Assembly (NCBI GenBank): GCA_035285595.1
Contig: JAYKGV010000006.1
Span: 49,866 to 113,865, forward strand
Origin: VGJW01 sp035285595
GTDB lineage: Bacteria > Cyanobacteriota > Sericytochromatia > S15B-MN24 > VGJW01
Direction: 5' to 3'
DNA: 64,000 nt
In this document: one piece after another, positions 33,580 through 41,989 of the stretch
Numbering within the stretch: the stretch's first letter is position 1
Layout of the letters: each line of letters opens with the position of its first letter
Program-made: the position numbers and the translations under genes
Notes under the pieces: model-generated
The model's input: the letters and a program-made list of their open reading frames with translations, nothing else
Database searches by the model: none
What the model was told of the DNA's origin: nothing

Positions 33580-34109
33580 CGGGTGACCAGGCCCGATGCG
33601 TCCCTGGACATCTCTTCCGAGGCCTCCGCAGCCTTCGAGGCCGTCTCCCCCAATGCACGGGCCTCGGCCAGACGGGCCAACTCGCCGACGAAATCGGCGA
33701 TGCTGGTGAACTGACGGACGACCGAGGCAAACCGGACATAGGCGACCTCGTCGAGATCCCACAGGCGCTCGAGGACCAACTCGCCTATCTCCGACGATCG
33801 CACCTCACGATCCCCCCTGCGCTGGAAAACCCGTTCGACTTCCAACGCCAGAGTTTCCAGGCGATCGACCGGGACTTCGCACTTGACTGTCGCCCGCAGC
33901 AGACCGGTCACGAGCTTGGACGCATCGAAAGGCTGACGGCTGCCATCCCGCTTGATGACCACGAGCGGAGTGGCCTCGACCCGCTCGTACGTCGTGAAAC
34001 GTCGGCGACAGGTCCCACATTCGCGTCTCCGCCTGAGCGACACCTCGCCATCGACCAACCGGGATTCCAGGACCCGGCTGTCCGGGGATGCACAGGCGGG
34101 ACAACGCAT
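33576..34109 (-). CDS. nrdR: Transcriptional repressor NrdR
   Basis: A 177-residue NrdR. The N-terminal zinc ribbon (MRCPACASPDSRVLESR, then RRRRECGTCRRRFTTYE) is followed by an ATP-cone (VVIKRDGSRQPFDASKL). The last 25 residues are an unusual Ala/Glu-rich extension beyond the family's usual 150-160. NrdR senses the dNTP/ATP balance and represses ribonucleotide reductase genes, fitting the co-translated nrdD. A TAGAAT hexamer with an upstream TGT (34121-34116) sits six bases before the ATG, so the transcript is probably leaderless. Confidence 0.96.
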   Translation of the reverse strand: MRCPACASPDSRVLESRLVDGEVSLRRRRECGTCRRRFTTYERVEATPLVVIKRDGSRQPFDASKLVTGLLRATVKCEVPVDRLETLALEVERVFQRRGDREVRSSEIGELVLERLWDLDEVAYVRFASVVRQFTSIADFVGELARLAEARALGETASKAAEASEEMSRDASGLVTR

Positions 34110-34129
34110 GGTCTGATTCTAACAGCCTC

Positions 34130-34576
34130 ATGCCCGTTCTCCCCACGTTGCTGCCCTCGGCCTTGCGCAGGTCGCTCGTGGTCCTGCTGTGTGGGTGCGC
34201 AGTCCCGGCCACCTCCCGACCCGCCGATGGGGACGGGCTGGTGCTGCGAGAGAGTCGAATCCTGATCACGCCTGTCCAAGAGAGTCGGGTCACCGTGACC
34301 GGGCTATCCGGAGCGGCCGTTTCCCCTACCCATCGCGTCACCCTCGTGGTCGAAGCCGTGCCCCTTGCACGTGGCGCACAGCACCTAGGTCATGTGACGG
34401 CCTCTGCGAGCGTGAGCCTTGCCTCGGACGGCAGCTTCGGACCCGTGGTCCTTGCGGGCGATCCCCTGCTCGATCCGATTCTGCCTGGGTATCAGCTGGA
34501 GATGCAGGGATGGACGGCGGACGGAGAGCCGGGCCCCTTCATGGTCAGGACCCTCGAACCGCCGGCCACTCCATGA
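34130..34576 (+). CDS. Small lipoprotein of unknown function
   Basis: 148 residues from ATG 34130. A short hydrophobic segment ends LLCGC, a lipoprotein-like cleavage site. The mature part is beta-rich, with repeated Val/Thr strands (SRVTVTGLSG, HRVTLVVEAV). No known domain was recognised. It is divergent from nrdR, and its 3' end overlaps the end of prmA by 32 bases on the opposite strand. Confidence 0.7.
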   Translation: MPVLPTLLPSALRRSLVVLLCGCAVPATSRPADGDGLVLRESRILITPVQESRVTVTGLSGAAVSPTHRVTLVVEAVPLARGAQHLGHVTASASVSLASDGSFGPVVLAGDPLLDPILPGYQLEMQGWTADGEPGPFMVRTLEPPATP

Positions 34577-35426
34577 CCAGGGCCTCCCAGTCCTCCTCTA
34601 CCAAGGTTTCCGTTATGACCATCCCTTGGGCCTCGAAGGCCTTGCAAACATCCGCCACTCGCCTCCGGATGATGCCCGACAGAATAAGCACCCGTCCCGT
34701 CGTGGCCGCCAAGGCAGGCGCCATGCCGATGAGCACATCAGCCAGGATGTTGGCGACCACCACTTCGGCGGACCGAGCCGGGGGCTGGTCCGCCCGGAAC
34801 ACCTCAGCTCGGTGGACTTCGCCGTTCCGCTCGAGATTTTCGAGACACGTGGCCACCGCCACCTGGTCGTGATCGACGGCGAACGCGCGGGAGGCACCCA
34901 ACTTCAGGGCCGCCAGAGCCAGGATTCCAGTCCCGCACCCGACGTCGTAGACCACCTCCCCGGGACATAAACGCAGCTCCAGCAGGGCGAGGGCCAAGCG
35001 TGTCGTGGCGTGGGTACCGGTGCCAAAGGCCTGTCGAGGGTCGAGGTCAAGGACGATGTCTTCAGGCCGGGCCTCGTAGGCCTCCCATGTCGGTTTGACG
35101 ACGATACGTGCCCCAAGCCGCTGGACCTTCCAGTGCTTCTTCCAGCCTTCGGCCCAGTCCTCTTCATCCACCAAGGTCCGATCCCACTCGACCGGCAGGC
35201 TTGCCAACGCGACGCTCAGTACCCGAGCGGTCTCATCAGCCTCGGCCTCCGGCGCATGCACCTCGATACGCCCCACGGCATGGGCAGCCACTTCCGGGTG
35301 GGGTTCCTCCTCAGGCTCGAGCTCGAGCGGAACCGCCCAGTGCTCGATACCCCCGACGACCAAGGCGGCCTCCACCTCGTCCAGCAAGTCGGGGGAGAAG
35401 GTCAAGGCAAAGGTGGCGTAACGCAA
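34545..35426 (-). CDS. prmA: Ribosomal protein L11 methyltransferase PrmA
   Basis: A 293-residue SAM methyltransferase. The N-terminal L11-binding domain includes DWAEGWKKHWKVQRLG. The catalytic domain has AFGTGTHATTRLALALLE, the SAM site VYDVGCGTGILALAALKLG and VVANILADVLIGM, all diagnostic of PrmA. It trimethylates lysines and the amino terminus of ribosomal protein L11. It starts one base after the stop of no gene on its strand but immediately follows the HD-GYP gene in transcription order on the minus strand, so these two may share a transcript. Confidence 0.96.
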   Translation of the reverse strand: MRYATFALTFSPDLLDEVEAALVVGGIEHWAVPLELEPEEEPHPEVAAHAVGRIEVHAPEAEADETARVLSVALASLPVEWDRTLVDEEDWAEGWKKHWKVQRLGARIVVKPTWEAYEARPEDIVLDLDPRQAFGTGTHATTRLALALLELRLCPGEVVYDVGCGTGILALAALKLGASRAFAVDHDQVAVATCLENLERNGEVHRAEVFRADQPPARSAEVVVANILADVLIGMAPALAATTGRVLILSGIIRRRVADVCKAFEAQGMVITETLVEEDWEALVMEWPAVRGS

Positions 35427-35427
35427 T

Positions 35428-36513
35428 CTATTCAGCCAAGACCTTGACGATGGCGACCGAGCGTTCCCTACGTAGATCCAGAAGGGGGAAAGGGGCCTTC
35501 AGGTCACGGCCACCGGCATCCTTGACCACGGCGACCATCGGACGCAGTGCCGATGCCATGTCGATGTCTGTGACGATGGCATGTTCGCCGGAAGAGAGCT
35601 TGACGAGCGTACCCTTGGGGAAGGGAGCGATATTGGCCACGAAAGTCGTGACCAACTGGCGGTCAAAGAGGCGATCCGCCGACCTCAACAACACATCGAT
35701 GGCTTCGTGAGGCAGCAGACGCTTGCGATAGACTCGATCGCTCGTGAGGGCGTCGAAAACGTCCGCAAGAGCCGCGATCTGACCGTAGAGGTGAATTTCG
35801 GGACCCTTCAACCCCTTGGGGTAGCCAGATCCATCAATACGCTCATGATGCTGCAGTACAACAATCTTGGAGTGGGCAGAGACGTTGAAGACCTCGCGCA
35901 AGGCATCGAATCCAGCGCGCGGGTGTTCTTTGACCTTGGTGAATTCCTCCTCGGTCAGGGCCCCCGGCTTGGCCAGGATATCGGCAGGCACGTTCGACTT
36001 GCCGATATCCAAAAGCACCAGTCCCGTCGCGAGGTCCTTGAGCTTGGGTTCAGGCAAGCCAAGCCTTTGTCCCATCATGACGCCAAGGACGCAGCAATTG
36101 ACGGAGTGGGCAAATGTGTAGCTGTCGAGGCTCCGCAAGTCCATCAACTGGACGACCAGATCCTTGTGGCTCATCAGATTTTCGACGATGGACTTGGACA
36201 TCTCCGCGACCGCATCGACGTTGACATTGACCTTTCCGGTCTCTGAAAGCTGCTTGCGGATGTCGGTGAAACACCCCTCGATGGCCTGCACGGCCTCAAG
36301 GCGAAGCTCTTCGGGGATGACGTCATCAACCTCAAGATCGGGAAGCCGGTCATCCCGGACGTAGATGTGGCTGAACTTGAGGTCGCGCAGCGCCTTGATG
36401 TAGCGCTCCGTGAGCGGAGTACCCTGCCGCAAGAGGACACGCCCATCGGGCGTGTAGATGTTCTTGCCCAGGACTTGGCCGGCAGCAGCGGAAGCGATCG
36501 AGATAGCGCGCAA
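35428..36513 (-). CDS. HD-GYP domain protein lacking the HD histidine
   Basis: A 361-residue protein. A short N-terminal region (GKNIYTPDGRVLLRQGTPLTE), common in HD-GYP proteins, leads to the HD-GYP domain. The GYP element HHERIDGSGYPKGL (222-235) is complete and His136 is present. However, the metal-binding HD of the usual LLHDIGK reads LLDIGK, so Leu168 replaces the histidine. HD-GYP enzymes hydrolyse cyclic di-GMP; without this ligand the protein may bind rather than cleave it. It has a full-length C-terminal tail (residues 320-361) after the domain. It is upstream of prmA. Confidence 0.92.
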   Translation of the reverse strand: MRAISIASAAAGQVLGKNIYTPDGRVLLRQGTPLTERYIKALRDLKFSHIYVRDDRLPDLEVDDVIPEELRLEAVQAIEGCFTDIRKQLSETGKVNVNVDAVAEMSKSIVENLMSHKDLVVQLMDLRSLDSYTFAHSVNCCVLGVMMGQRLGLPEPKLKDLATGLVLLDIGKSNVPADILAKPGALTEEEFTKVKEHPRAGFDALREVFNVSAHSKIVVLQHHERIDGSGYPKGLKGPEIHLYGQIAALADVFDALTSDRVYRKRLLPHEAIDVLLRSADRLFDRQLVTTFVANIAPFPKGTLVKLSSGEHAIVTDIDMASALRPMVAVVKDAGGRDLKAPFPLLDLRRERSVAIVKVLAE

Positions 36514-36588
36514 GTCAAACCCACCATCCGGGGCCAGAAGACCCCCTGGACGTTCACGAGCTCAAGTATACCCGCAAGTCAAGGGTGA

Positions 36589-37590
36589 TCATTCTTGCTG
36601 GGCTTCCACGGCCTCATCCTCGTCGGCGTCCGTGATGGTGTAGAGCGCGTCACGCTTTGGATTCGCAGGCCAGAAGTACAAGAAGAGGTTGGCGTGCTCT
36701 TGCGTTTCGACCTTACCTCCGAAAGTCACCGTGATGTCCGAATTGTTCACATAATCAGCGGTGAAACTCACGCCGGATCCCGAAGCGATCGGAATACCGG
36801 GATCCGGATAAGAGATGAAGGGCGGCTCGGCCCAGGCAAGACTCTCATAGAGCAGATCACCGGCCCGGACACCATCCCAGCGAGAGACCGAGAATCGTCG
36901 TCCACGGCTGTGAAAGTGCCCCGTCATGGCGGCCACGTGGACATCCCTGCGAAAAACGAACCACTGGGTGAAGCTGGTTTGGCTGCGAGGAGGCACCACG
37001 AGGCGCCTGTTGTTCGCGAAAAGCGTACCCATGCGATCAAGCGGGGCATCTGCGGGCGCAAACCAGAGATTGACCTTGACCTCGCCCTTTTCGGGCGTCA
37101 CCTGGGTCGAGGCATTGACATAGTGGGTTTGCAGAACCAGCTGCTGACGGGGTTCGAGAAAGATCGCAGTTCCCTTCGGCAAGACCCATTCGCCCCGCGG
37201 CGATTGGTTGCCGGCAAATAAATCATAGGACGTGAAAGGTACCTGATCGAAGGTGTCCTCGAAATGGTCGGTGGTGGCCTCGGCCGTCTTGAAGAGATTG
37301 CAATGATGGGAGCCTTCACGCATGGCGAATTCGATGCGTGTCACGGCGACGGGCCGATCGACAGGCAACTTCAGGTAATAGTTGCGCTGCAGCTCCTGTC
37401 CCCGGCGCACTTCGAAGGGGCCCACGACCAGCTGGACACCTTGTCCCTCCGGCGGCGGTTCGAGGACCAAGGGAGGCGGAGGACTGGACACCGGCGACGG
37501 CGAGGCAGACGGCCCCAGAGGAGCCGAGGACACGCACGCGGCCAAAGCAGCGGAGGCTGTTTGGAGGACACAGAGGGTTCGCACGCGCAT
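36589..37590 (-). CDS. Copper type II monooxygenase-like lipoprotein
   Basis: A 333-residue protein with a lipoprotein signal (LAAC, Cys19) and a Pro/Ser-rich linker. The histidine pattern matches the two-copper PHM/DBM fold: His95-His96 in EGSHHCNLF, His156 in QTHYVN, and His225-x-His227 in TGHFHSRG. These correspond to the paired-copper ligands of ascorbate-dependent monooxygenases. The last ligand (a Met in PHM) could not be placed. It would act outside the cytoplasm. It starts at the base after the stop of a small lipoprotein with a CxxxxCH motif, which may pass electrons to it. Confidence 0.78.
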   Translation of the reverse strand: MRVRTLCVLQTASAALAACVSSAPLGPSASPSPVSSPPPPLVLEPPPEGQGVQLVVGPFEVRRGQELQRNYYLKLPVDRPVAVTRIEFAMREGSHHCNLFKTAEATTDHFEDTFDQVPFTSYDLFAGNQSPRGEWVLPKGTAIFLEPRQQLVLQTHYVNASTQVTPEKGEVKVNLWFAPADAPLDRMGTLFANNRRLVVPPRSQTSFTQWFVFRRDVHVAAMTGHFHSRGRRFSVSRWDGVRAGDLLYESLAWAEPPFISYPDPGIPIASGSGVSFTADYVNNSDITVTFGGKVETQEHANLFLYFWPANPKRDALYTITDADEDEAVEAQQE

Positions 37591-38034
37591 CTATGGCAAG
37601 GCTCCTTGAGCGATCCAAGCTCGCACCAGTGCCAATTGGGAAGGATCAGGCGCCCGCCCCACAGGCATGCGGCCCCCGCCTCCGACGGGCGGTCCTTCCA
37701 TCTTGATCAGCAACCAGCTGCGATCGGGCTCACCGGGCACAACCAGTCGCCAGCCACGACCTGAAGCTTCGAGAGACCAAGGCTCACGGTCGACGAGGCG
37801 CTCCCGCAGGTCGTCGCCAACAAGGACAAGGTTGCCCTGAGCTCCCTGGGCACCGTGACAGGAGCGGGTCGAGCAAGAGGGAGCGAACACCCCCTCCACG
37901 ACATCTGCCAGGACCACACGGGCGGGCGCTTCAGGCGTCGGGGACGACGCCGCAGGCTGTCCGGGACTCCCGGGGGCTGCACACCCCACCACCATCAGTA
38001 GCAAGCAGGGCATCGAGAAAAATGCACGCACCAC
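37591..38034 (-). CDS. Lipoprotein with CxxxxCH haem-like motif
   Basis: 147 residues from GTG 38034. The start is chosen because TATGAT (38046-38041) lies exactly six bases before it, as for other leaderless genes here. The signal peptide ends MVVGC. The mature part contains FAPSCSTRSCHGAQGAQGNLVL, with a C-x4-C-H rather than C-x2-C-H. It ends in a MPVGRAPDPSQLALVRAWIAQGA tail of the kind seen in cytochrome-like domains of Planctomycetes and Myxococcota. Covalent haem is likely but not certain. It is coupled to the copper-monooxygenase-like gene. Confidence 0.75.
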   Translation of the reverse strand: MVRAFFSMPCLLLMVVGCAAPGSPGQPAASSPTPEAPARVVLADVVEGVFAPSCSTRSCHGAQGAQGNLVLVGDDLRERLVDREPWSLEASGRGWRLVVPGEPDRSWLLIKMEGPPVGGGGRMPVGRAPDPSQLALVRAWIAQGALP

Positions 38035-38040
38035 GGCGTC

Positions 38041-38046
38041 ATCATA
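38041..38046 (-). promoter_or_regulatory. -10 element before the CxxxxCH lipoprotein
   Basis: TATGAT read on the minus strand, six bases before GTG 38034. It is back to back with the plus-strand -10 at 38072-38077, so the two divergent lipoprotein genes share a 49-base promoter region. Confidence 0.4.
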
Positions 38047-38048
38047 CC

Positions 38049-38077
38049 CTGCCAAGGTCGTCGGGCTTTGCTATGAT
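38049..38077 (+). promoter_or_regulatory. Promoter of the sugar-binding protein gene
   Basis: CTGCCA (38049-38054), 17 bases, TATGAT (38072-38077) with the extended element TGC directly before it. Only six bases separate the -10 from the ATG at 38084, so transcription should start at or beside the start codon, giving a leaderless mRNA. Confidence 0.5.
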
Positions 38078-38083
38078 GGCGCC

Positions 38084-39319
38084 ATGCGGATGGCTGCCCG
38101 CACCCTCCTGAGCCTTGGCTTCGTGTCAATGCTCTTGTTCTCTTGCCAGGATCCTGCCGACCCGTCGGTCCTGACTGTATGGCACAGCTGGGGTGGCGCG
38201 GAGCTCGACTCCCTCAGGCGTCTCGAGCAGATCTTCAAGTCCCGTATGCCTGGCACCAGAATCCAGTCTCTGCAGATCCCTCACGACCGCCTGAAGGACA
38301 AGTTCCTGCGGTCGGCGGCGGCCAATGGCGGCCCCGACCTGCTGATCGGCGACAACGACTGGGCGGCGACCTTCGCGGATGCCGAACTGCTGCTGCCCGT
38401 AGCCGGTGGCAACGGGGACAAGATGACCCCCTTGATGGCCGAGGAAGAAGCTACGATCTTTCCGCCTGCGGTACGGGAAGCCGTGAGTGTGGGCGAAACG
38501 ATGGTGGCGTGGCCGGAGTCTGTCGAAGCGGTGGCGCTCTATTACAACAAGCGCCTCGTGCCCCGCCCCCCCACCACGACGGCCCGCATGTTCGCAGATG
38601 CGAACATGGTCGCCAAGGACGACATTCGCGGCTTGGTTCTCAACACGGCCTTCTACTTCGTTTCGCCGTTCTTCCTGGGGGGAGGTGGGCAGGTCCTGGA
38701 TGCGAAGGGCCGACCCACCCTCGACACGGCTGCGGGACGCCGGATGTTGTCATGGGTTCGTGACGCCGCCAAGGCTCCGGGTGTACTTGCGACCCAGGAG
38801 TACGCCAAGCCCGATGCGCTTTTCAAGGCGGGCAAGGCGGGGATGATTGTCAACGGGCCTTGGGCCCTTGCGGATTACGGCGCCAAACTAGGCAAGGACC
38901 TTGGCGTGGCCGTCCTCCCGCGTCTGGGTGCCGGCCGCCCGGCCGCTCCCTGGGTCGGGGTCAAGTGCCTTATGGTAAATGCCAACCTGCCCGTGGGGCG
39001 TCGCACCCTTGTCGCCAACTTCCTGCGCCTCGTGGCCGAACCGAAAATCCAGCGCATGTTTGCCGAAACTGCCGGGCATGTGCCGGCAGCAAAAGGTGTG
39101 GCCTTGTCTCCCGACTCTCCCCTGGCCGTGTTCCAACGTCAGATCGCGACGGGTACCCCGAAGCGCGTGGATCCCCGGCTTGGCGTGGTCTGGGAACCCA
39201 TGGACCGGGCCATCCAGGAGACGGTGGTTCACGGACTTTCACCTGCCGACGCCCTCAAGCGGGCCCAGCAAACAATCGAGGCTCGCTTGTCGGCTATGAC
39301 CGCACCGGGGTCGCCGTGA
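38084..39319 (+). CDS. ABC transporter sugar-binding lipoprotein
   Basis: A 411-residue extracellular solute-binding protein of the maltose-binding type. The lipoprotein signal ends LLFSC (Cys21). It has TVWHSWGGAELDSLRRLEQIFKS at the N-lobe, WPESVEAVALYYNKRLV, and KAGMIVNGPWALADYG, typical of MalE-like proteins. It captures a sugar or oligosaccharide and hands it to the two permeases that follow with GTGA overlaps. The sugar cannot be told from the sequence. Confidence 0.92.
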   Translation: MRMAARTLLSLGFVSMLLFSCQDPADPSVLTVWHSWGGAELDSLRRLEQIFKSRMPGTRIQSLQIPHDRLKDKFLRSAAANGGPDLLIGDNDWAATFADAELLLPVAGGNGDKMTPLMAEEEATIFPPAVREAVSVGETMVAWPESVEAVALYYNKRLVPRPPTTTARMFADANMVAKDDIRGLVLNTAFYFVSPFFLGGGGQVLDAKGRPTLDTAAGRRMLSWVRDAAKAPGVLATQEYAKPDALFKAGKAGMIVNGPWALADYGAKLGKDLGVAVLPRLGAGRPAAPWVGVKCLMVNANLPVGRRTLVANFLRLVAEPKIQRMFAETAGHVPAAKGVALSPDSPLAVFQRQIATGTPKRVDPRLGVVWEPMDRAIQETVVHGLSPADALKRAQQTIEARLSAMTAPGSP

Positions 39320-40218
39320 AAACCGGGCGGCAAGGGTGGCTAGCCCTGGGCTTCATAGGCCCGGCTGCTCTCGTCATGGCTGCGGTGACGCTCTATCCCA
39401 TCCTGTATGGCGTGGGCATGGCCTTCACGGACTTCTCTGTCCGCCACCTGCGCCACCAAAATCCGGACTTCGTCGGTTTGGCGAACTTCTGGGCCATCCT
39501 CGGGGGTAGCAAGGCACTTGGCATTTCCTTTCCGAGAATCCTCGGCTTCAATTTGCTCTGGACGGTGGTCAACCTCGTCTTTCATGTGAGCCTGGGGGTG
39601 GCGCTGGCCCTGCTCTTGGATCGGCCCGGCCTGCGCGGCAGCCGACTCTACAGAGCGGCCCTAATTCTTCCGTGGGCCGTGCCGACATATGTCACCTCTC
39701 TCACGTGGAGAAACATGTTCGACGCCCAGTCAGGCGCAGTGAACCTGCTTCTGGCCTCGAGGGGAATCGAAGGACCCGACTGGTTCGCTCACTTCGGCAC
39801 GGCTTTCGCCGCCGTCCTGACCACGAATGTGTGGTTGGGCTTCCCCTTCATGATGATGGTCACGTCCGCCGGACTCAAGGCCATTCCAAAGGAGACCATG
39901 GAGGCCGCTGCACTCGACGGAGCGTCGGCGTGGCAGCGCTTTCGACACGTCATTCTTCCGCAGCTACGCCCCACGCTTGTGCCCGCCGTGCTCATGGGCT
40001 TCATCTGGACGTTCAACCAGTTCAACGTGTTGTATTTCGTGGGCCGGGGCGAGCCTCTCGGACAAACCGAGATCTTGGTGACGCAAGCCTACAGATTCGT
40101 GGATCCGCTGGGGTTGTATGGCACGGCCTCCGCGTTCGCTCTCTTGATCTTCGTCATTTTGCTGGGTTTCACGCTGCTGCAGATGCGCCTGACCAGAGCC
40201 GTGGAGGATCGGGCGTGA
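39316..40218 (+). CDS. ABC sugar transporter permease, MalF type
   Basis: 300 residues from GTG 39316, which overlaps the stop of the binding-protein gene by four bases. About six membrane helices are visible. The EAA loop reads ETMEAAALDGASAWQRFRHVILPQLRP, the contact site for the ATPase. The short N-terminus (GRQGWLALGFIGPAALVMAAV) lacks the extra MalF periplasmic loop, as in most sugar permeases of this family. Confidence 0.93.
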   Translation: MKTGRQGWLALGFIGPAALVMAAVTLYPILYGVGMAFTDFSVRHLRHQNPDFVGLANFWAILGGSKALGISFPRILGFNLLWTVVNLVFHVSLGVALALLLDRPGLRGSRLYRAALILPWAVPTYVTSLTWRNMFDAQSGAVNLLLASRGIEGPDWFAHFGTAFAAVLTTNVWLGFPFMMMVTSAGLKAIPKETMEAAALDGASAWQRFRHVILPQLRPTLVPAVLMGFIWTFNQFNVLYFVGRGEPLGQTEILVTQAYRFVDPLGLYGTASAFALLIFVILLGFTLLQMRLTRAVEDRA

Positions 40219-41084
40219 CACCGCGCAACGCCGGCAAGCAGATGCTTTCCCATGTCGGAGCCCACCTCGGGTTGGTTCTGGCCAGCATGTTCGCGCTGTT
40301 CCCCATCGCTTGGGTGGTCGCGATGGCACTGGACCAGGGCAGTGAGGCGCACCCGACCTCGCTGCGTCTCTGGCCCGCTGAACCTTCTGCAGAGCCCTTC
40401 CGCAGGGTGCTTGCCCATCCCACGGAGATCGAGGGAATCAGCTTCTTCGATCTGGCCGTCAACAGCCTGCTTCTGGCAGGTGGGACGGCCGTGGCATGCA
40501 TCGCGCTAGGATCCCTCGCCGCCTATGCCTTCAGTCGATTCAATTTCTCCGGCCGGCGTGCAGGGCTCGTGGGGTTCATGGTCCTGCAACTCTTTCCCCC
40601 CGTGGCCAGCATGGCACCTCTCTTCGTCCTGCTCTCGGCACTGCATCTGCGGACCTCTCTCTTCGGGCTCGCTCTGGCTTATGCCTCGGGCACCCTCCCC
40701 TTCGCCATCTGGAATCTCAAGGGAACCTTCGACACAGTCCCGCGCGAGCTTGAAGAGGCGGCCGTCATGGATGGTTGCGGTCCCTTCCGTACCTTCTGGC
40801 AAGTCGTGCTGCCGCTGGCCGCCCCCGGGCTGGCCGTCACGACGCTCTTCGGCTTCATGGCGGGCTGGACGGAAATCGTGATGGCGTGGACCTTTCTGGA
40901 AGACCCCAGGACCTTCACCTTGTCGATGGCGCTGTACAACATGGTGGGCCAGTATGGAACGACGCGCCCGTGGTCCGAGTTCGCGGCCCTGTCGTTGTTG
41001 CTTTCCTTCCCTGTCGTCGTGACGATGCTGTTGCTGCAGCGTTTCATCGTATCTGGACTTACCGCTGGCTCCGTGAAGGGTTGA
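40215..41084 (+). CDS. ABC sugar transporter permease, MalG type
   Basis: 289 residues from GTG 40215, again a four-base overlap. Six membrane helices and an EAA loop are visible (ELEEAAVMDGCGPFRTFWQVVLPLAAPG). The pattern FFDLAVNSLLLAGGTAVACIALGSLAAYAFSR matches MalG-type permeases. No ATP-binding subunit follows: the next gene is an HDOD protein. The transporter must therefore use an MsmX/MalK-type ATPase encoded elsewhere. Confidence 0.93.
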   Translation: MTPRNAGKQMLSHVGAHLGLVLASMFALFPIAWVVAMALDQGSEAHPTSLRLWPAEPSAEPFRRVLAHPTEIEGISFFDLAVNSLLLAGGTAVACIALGSLAAYAFSRFNFSGRRAGLVGFMVLQLFPPVASMAPLFVLLSALHLRTSLFGLALAYASGTLPFAIWNLKGTFDTVPRELEEAAVMDGCGPFRTFWQVVLPLAAPGLAVTTLFGFMAGWTEIVMAWTFLEDPRTFTLSMALYNMVGQYGTTRPWSEFAALSLLLSFPVVVTMLLLQRFIVSGLTAGSVKG

Positions 41085-41179
41085 TTGGGGTATAGAATGG
41101 ATCGGCAGCCGGCCCGAAGGTTCGCTGAATCTGGCGTGGTCACGGCCTGCTCCACCCTGTGAGGGATCATCGTCTCGCC

Positions 41180-41980
41180 ATGGCCAATACAGAACTCGCA
41201 AGTTTCCTGCTCTCCAAGGTAGATCAGCTTCCAGCGGTCGCGTCCTTGGCCAGCCTTTGGGACGATACGGGCAGTCTGCTGCCCGACGCCATGGAACGAA
41301 TCAAGAGTGCGGCGGCTGTCGACCCTGTTCTGGCCCGCATGATCCAGGAGTCGGGCGAGGCCACGCTTCACAGCATGATGATGGCGCTGGGCTTGCGCAC
41401 GGTCGAGATGCTGATGACCTCGGGCGAGGGGGACAGAGTCAACCCGGAAACCCTCGAGCTCATGCAAGGCAATCTCTGGCGGCATAGCCGCATCGTAGGC
41501 TACTGCTGCCAAGCCTTGGCCCGGGAATCCGGATATCGCAACACCCACGACGCCTTCGTCGCCGGGCTGTTCCACGACATCGGTAAAGCCGTGTTGAACC
41601 GATACGCCTTCGACGAGATCAATGCGGTCCTGCGCGTGACTTCGGCCAAGGCGAAAGCGCTGTTCACCGCCGAAGACGAAGCCTTCGGCTTCAACCACAG
41701 CTACATCGGGGCCAAGATGTGCACGCACTGGGGCCTGCCGCCACACATCCGCGAAGCGGTCGAACATCATCACACCCCGGAAAAAGCCACCTTGGATGTC
41801 TCGCTCACTGAGATCGTGCATCTGGGCAACGTACTGGTGAACTGGATCCAGATGAAGCTTGGGCTCAAGAGCAATTTCTATCCTTTGCGTCCCTACATTC
41901 TCGACAAGTTCGCCATCCCGACCGAGCGTTTGCGGCAACTTGCCGAGGAAGCCAACGAAATCGTCCAGCGGCAGGGTTAG
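41180..41980 (+). CDS. HDOD-domain signalling protein
   Basis: 266 residues from ATG 41180, chosen for the AGGGAT site upstream; GTG 41159 is an alternative. The HDOD domain begins at once (FLLSKVDQLPAVASLASLWDD) and includes LWRHSRIVGYCCQALA, GLFHDIGKAVLNRY and FNHSYIGAKMCTHWGLPPHI. The His and Asp of HD are both present. HDOD proteins are regulators rather than proven enzymes. A TATAGAAT sequence at 41091-41098 is its probable -10 region. Its stop is nine bases before radA. Confidence 0.9.
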   Translation: MANTELASFLLSKVDQLPAVASLASLWDDTGSLLPDAMERIKSAAAVDPVLARMIQESGEATLHSMMMALGLRTVEMLMTSGEGDRVNPETLELMQGNLWRHSRIVGYCCQALARESGYRNTHDAFVAGLFHDIGKAVLNRYAFDEINAVLRVTSAKAKALFTAEDEAFGFNHSYIGAKMCTHWGLPPHIREAVEHHHTPEKATLDVSLTEIVHLGNVLVNWIQMKLGLKSNFYPLRPYILDKFAIPTERLRQLAEEANEIVQRQG

Positions 41981-41989
41981 GTCCTCTCC

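Noticed and set aside
41091..41098. Complete promoter before the HDOD gene
   Set aside because: TATAGAAT is a fair -10, but no acceptable -35 lies 16-18 bases upstream, so it is mentioned only with the gene.
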